64,000 nucleotides of DNA from Caprimulgus europaeus. Its lineage: Eukaryota > Chordata > Aves > Caprimulgiformes > Caprimulgidae. Both the position numbers and the translations under genes were made by a program. Each line of letters begins with the position of its first letter. The first letter of the stretch is position 1. Of the stretch, positions 59,601 through 64,000 are shown piece after piece. The stretch covers positions 4,960,001-5,024,000 of the forward strand of contig OU015541.1 of NCBI GenBank assembly GCA_907165065.1. Reading direction: 5' to 3'. Below the pieces are notes generated by a model. It saw only the letters and a program-made list of their open reading frames with translations. It was not told the origin of the DNA and made no database searches.

Positions 59601-62588
59601 AGACATGAGCTCTGCTCAGGGAATACTCATCTCATTGTGGGAAGACACAGGTATCCCCTTTTGCACTCACAGCTTTGACTGCCCCCAGACCCCCACAGCA
59701 AAGCCTGTTCCTTTCACGAGGCGCAGCCAAGGAGCAAGAGGTGGAGGTGGTGATGGAGACCATTGTCTTCACAGCACTGAACCATTCTTTCTGGTGTTTG
59801 CTGTAATGTAACCCCCCTGCTTCCTTCTGGGAACACCGGGAACAAAATACTGCTTGGCTCTGTCACAGCCCTGTGCGTTTGATGACTGCATTCACATCTC
59901 CTCTCTTCCTTCTCCTCTGTAGGCTAAAAAACTGAAATTCTTCCAAACTTCCCTTCTTCTTTGTTTTCTAGATTTTGGATAATTTATTGTTCTTATTGCT
60001 ATTAACAACTGAAAACTGAACTTTTATTAATGGGAACTAGAATGAGAGCTATGCAACTCTGGCAGAATTAGTGCAGAGTTATATATAAACAGTTTTGCAT
60101 GGAATAGAGTAAGAACTGGAACTAATTTATTGTTACAAAAGTAAACACAAATGTCCTCGAAATAATATCCCAGACCAAGAATAACTCTGCAGTACACCTA
60201 ACTGTGCTAATGTTACATGCTGAAAGAACATCTATTTCTAACTTCTCCAAAGAATCATTTTATGATTTATCAGATTTTAAGAGTTGCTTCTTAGTTTAAA
60301 ACATTTGTTAGTTGTATATGAAATTAATTTTGTGCATAATTTTTAAAGAATAAGATTTCAAATTAGCTTAGCATCTTTTAGTTAGAAATTAAAAATAGGT
60401 AAACTGAGTCCCTAAGGGCTGAGGAATATCAATGGTGACATTTTCTATAAACATGAAATTAGGTAAAAACAATCTCATGGCCATTAATTATTCCCAGAAA
60501 GAGTAATGGTAGTTCAACTCCAGAACCCAGCACATCTAATTTTCAGGTATATGCTGTGGTTTACAGTTTTATTTGTAGATACCTACAGCAAACTTTAGAT
60601 TTTCCTTCTTCTAGGTTTGATATAACAGTTATTTCTCATTTTCTTTCTTCTGCTGTACTCACGACAGACTGATTTTTACCTTAACTGTTAGCAGTGCACT
60701 GGCACAATGTTTTTGGCTACTGTGCAGAGTCCCAAGACCAAACCACTTGAAAGTGGAATTCACATAGGAAAAAAGTTGGATTTTGCTTTCTTGAGGAAAA
60801 GGCACAACAATAGCAACCCACAGCCCACTACTCAAGGGCTAATTCTATCTGCATGCCAAAGAAAGAACCCAATTTGATTTATTTTTTCCTGTGAATGTTT
60901 AAAATAGAGTGAAAGCATGTCAGACTGGGGAAGGCGTGACTCCTACCTTCAAAGGCAACATTTAAATTGAATTAATGTAGGAGAAGACAGTAGAAATCCA
61001 AACATCTACTGAGCAGCTCATCTAAAAGTTGAATTTTTCAGTCACGGAGGCATTGACAGCCCTGTCAGCCCTGAGATGTGTTTTCAGTAATATATTTACT
61101 GAAGCTGAAGTTGGTGACCAGTGTTTGCAAGAAGAACTCGCAGTCCAAATGACAGTTGCCTCCTCGTTTGTCCCAGGATACAAACCAGGTCAGATGAGGG
61201 ATATATTTATAGCAAAAGGGACACAAAATTTAAATGTAACTTTTTATGCATAATTATTAGCAAATAATTTTTTATTGTTTTCATACTCAGTTCTCAAACT
61301 GTTAGGAGAACTATCAGTCTCTCAAAGGCAGCAAGTTGTTGTATGACCTGGGCATATGCATTCAGGGGAAAAAAAATTCCAGTTGGTGACTAGAAATGAA
61401 CAGTAAGCAACCTTCATAACAATGCTCAATTCTTTTTTTTAAAAAAAAAACCCTCAAAACTATACAGTGTCTTAAAAATTATGGGGAAAAAGTGAAGTGT
61501 TTCTATACAATAAATAATCTTTTTCTATAAATGTACAAAATCATTTGTACAGCAAGTAAGAAACTAATACAAATGCAATAACTGAAAGATATATTTACTT
61601 TTATAACTATAATAATTTATTTATGAAATATATCCACATATATATAAAATATATCATATATATTTTGGCAAAGACCTCCCTTTCTTGTTTTAAACAAAGT
61701 CTATTACCACCATTTTAAGCCTATATAACCATTTTTACTGTTAATTTATTTTCATTTTTCTTTTGGTCTCTATCTTTCTTCTGATAAAATATCATTTAAT
61801 GTCATTGGGTTACAGTTTAGCCTATGTGAAGGTCAGTCAAACCAAAATAATATCTGTAATGTCACAAGTAAGGGATTTCCTCTCTTTCTTTTTAAATAAT
61901 ATAGAACAGGATTTGCAAAAGTTACTCTTTTTCCTAGCTTACTCTTGCATCCTCCGATCAAAAACAAAACCAAGTCCATCATTTCTGAAGAAATCATTTA
62001 CACTGAAAAATGTCCAGGGTTGGATATAATCCTTATTGCCAAGTTTCCAAGTTATTCAGTGATGATGTTTCAATGAAGAGATAAAAATGTGATTTCTAAT
62101 ACTAGCAAAGACAAATGTACTGTGGATGATAATGTATGTAGGGGCTTAGAATAGCAAATGGTTTAGTACAGTGAGTTGTTATGACTGCATGAAGTTTCAT
62201 TTGAAGATCCACAGTCCTACCCTTTCATCTTTAGGAAATTCTTTGGGATGAATAATTGGAGTTCTGTTCATCAACTACAGTGCATCCTTAAATAATCACT
62301 GTAAATGTTTTTGAATGGAACTTTGAAGTGCAGGAATAATTTTTGCCTAAATTAGGTAATCTATTGAATATTCAACGTATACTCTTAACTTGCTATAGTT
62401 TATAATAATATTTATATTAGCCATTCATATTTATTCTGCATAGATACTGTCATTTAAACATCTGCCACGAAGTTACAATATGATGATTCAGGCTTGCATA
62501 CATTAACAAGAGAAATACTTTGTTTATTCTTAATGAGAACTCATGTATAGGCAATCTCTCTCTAACTCATCACATTCTCCAATTACAG
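56620..62588. other. Non-coding, no gene seen
   Basis: Mostly AT-rich, especially 61430-61760 (T8/A10 at 61433-61450 and ATAT-rich sequence at 61625-61665). The frame at 61029-61253 contains a protein-like piece (EELAVQMTVASSFVPGYKPG before a GTCAGA donor) but has a poor acceptor and is not called. Confidence 0.5.
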
Positions 62589-62634
62589 GTGCCTGCATGA
62601 AGCTAGGGATGGTTCTTCAGACATACAGCGAGCA
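62589..62634 (+). CDS. Candidate 46-nt coding exon
   Basis: A fine pyrimidine-rich acceptor (AATCTCTCTCTAACTCATCA then CATTCTCCAATTACAG, ending 62588) and the consensus donor GAGCA|GTAAGT frame 46 nt. Entered in phase 1, as left by 29526-29580, it gives ACMKLGMVLQTYSE after the split codon and leaves phase 2 with no stop. Entered in phase 2 it gives CLHEARDGSSDIQRA, also open. The reading is therefore ambiguous and the protein is not recognised. Confidence 0.38.
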
Positions 62635-64000
62635 GTAAGTGGAACAGTATGTTTCTATTGTCCTTTTTTAAAATCACATAGAAAAATATGTTCTGAAACT
62701 TTGTGTTGCTGAAGTTTGGATCTGCCTGTGAATTTTTCTTCAATAGTGATACATTCCCTGCCAGGTTACATGATAAAGATTATCCTTTACTGAGATTCAC
62801 AAGGGGAGCATGGGAGGAGGCTTCTTCATATAGGTTCACGAGCCCTTAAAGTGGCATTTTTGAAATGAGTGTTGCATACTGCTGAATTCTCCACTGGCAT
62901 CAGGCTGAAGCATCAAGTTTGTCCATCTCAGGGGAGAGTTGTAGTTTAAGTTCTTGCTTCTGAGCTTCAGCAAATAAATGTTAAAGCTTTAAAAACAAAA
63001 CAAAAAACAAACAAACCAAACTCTTAATTATTCAGAACTAACTCCCTGTTACCTGACAGAACTATGGTTCATCTCCTTGATTATGTATACACTGGGTGTA
63101 CACACTGAATGCCACCCAGTTGTCTAATTAGCTCTGATCAAATAATCACAGCAATAAATCCAGCTTGGGGACTTCTAATCTAAGCACTTCCACTCATAGT
63201 GAAAAATTTTATGTAATGGTGTGACTCTTTTCTTTTTTGTTTAAACTTTTTTCTAGTTCTAATGGCTGTTTCATCTTCCCCAGAGCTACAAGTATTTGCT
63301 TCTCCTGACATCATCTGTATTTCATATGTAGCAATAGTAGTAAGGGTAGATTTGCAACTGGAACTTTTTGAAACTGGCTACTAGGTCACAGTAACCTCTT
63401 CATATCTGACATCTAAAGTAGATTTATTTTTCCCTCCAAATGCTTTTTCCACAAAGTTTGTTCTGTTTCTTTACCTTGAGAATTTAAGTTTTAGTGAAGC
63501 CCTGCACTGGGACATGTAGCTTAAGTTGTTGCAGTGCTAAATGAGCAAAAAGATGATAGACAGGAACAGCCCTTGCCCTAAGAATAAAGGAGGGACTGTT
63601 GCCAAAATATGTATTGGCTTATAGCCAAAGAATCCAGCTCTTTGAAAGAGCTATATCAGCACGAGGAAGGTTGTAGTAGTTCTGTGTATACTAAAGGTTA
63701 TTTAAAAAAATAAATTTAAAAACCAAACAAACAACTCATGGGCCAAATTCTGCCCTTCTTTAGCAAGAAGTGATAATATTCATTTAAAATAACTTAGAGT
63801 TCTGCAATTGCAAAGAAAATTTATGAAAAATTAGTATTTCTTTTCAACACCAAACATCTGTAGCATACCTGACTTTTCAGAATCCTCCAAACTCTCTGTG
63901 CTACTGAATGAAAGTGTGTTCCTCTTCCCTGCGTTGCTCTTTCTCCTCTCTCCTTTTCATTGATCCATGATTTCTGGGGAAGAGAGATTTTTTTTTAAGT
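62635..64000. other. Non-coding end of window
   Basis: AT-rich with an AAAC-type simple tract at 62991-63019. No further exon could be supported before the window ends. Confidence 0.5.

Noticed and set aside
61029-61253. 74-codon frame with a protein-like piece before GTCAGA
   Set aside because: The acceptor (GTTTTCAG) has a poor pyrimidine tract and the donor is weak; no family match.
1-64000. Search for tRNA, rRNA, snRNA, miRNA-like precursors, CRISPR arrays, retroviral LTR pairs
   Set aside because: None recognised by eye. A covariance-model scan for RNA genes and a repeat-library search would be needed to exclude small or diverged ones.

Overview
The window is vertebrate, most likely avian, genomic DNA. 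It is AT-rich and intron-like, with sparse coding potential, vertebrate-type splice signals and one strong CpG island. It carries several CR1 LINE copies, the retroposon family that dominates bird and other sauropsid genomes; one keeps a readable reverse-transcriptase C-terminal ORF with a typical CR1 3' end. Nothing prokaryotic, viral, rRNA, tRNA or CRISPR-like was seen. No multi-exon gene can be named from this sequence, and most long open frames are chance ORFs.

Layout. At 2.9-4.15 kb there is a CpG island with a ZNF143-type site and a perfect full CRE about 10 bp apart. It is probably a promoter and may be bidirectional. On its minus side lies a plausible first coding exon (ATG at 3385, donor at 3277). 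The rest, 4.2-64 kb, is mostly AT-rich non-coding DNA. A few short segments have both a good acceptor and a good donor and an open frame: 5629-5667, 29343-29423, 29526-29580 and 62589-62634, all on the plus strand. Their phases join in order without a stop, so they could belong to one gene transcribed rightward, with the window holding mostly its introns. This is inference. Possible terminal exons (51096 onward, 56533-56619) and one minus-strand exon with a hydrophobic segment (39408-39571) are weaker.

Repeats and odd structures. A degenerate minisatellite of about 22 bp period lies at 11.16-11.46 kb and is open on the minus strand. A 60-bp tandem duplication sits at 5.99-6.12 kb. A GC-rich patch with a consensus CTCF core and two good splice donors (33.8-33.95 kb) sits just beside two CR1 copies placed head to head (34.06-35.37 kb). 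Older CR1 fragments lie at 18.15, 32.12 and 48.9-49.36 kb. There are several perfect palindromes or hairpins (10.6, 40.3, 45.3, 50.4 kb) and unusual homopolymers (A18 and G19 within 350 bp at 55.3-55.7 kb).

The main unresolved point is whether the frame-compatible exons form a real, perhaps unannotated, gene. RNA-seq or cross-species alignment would settle it.
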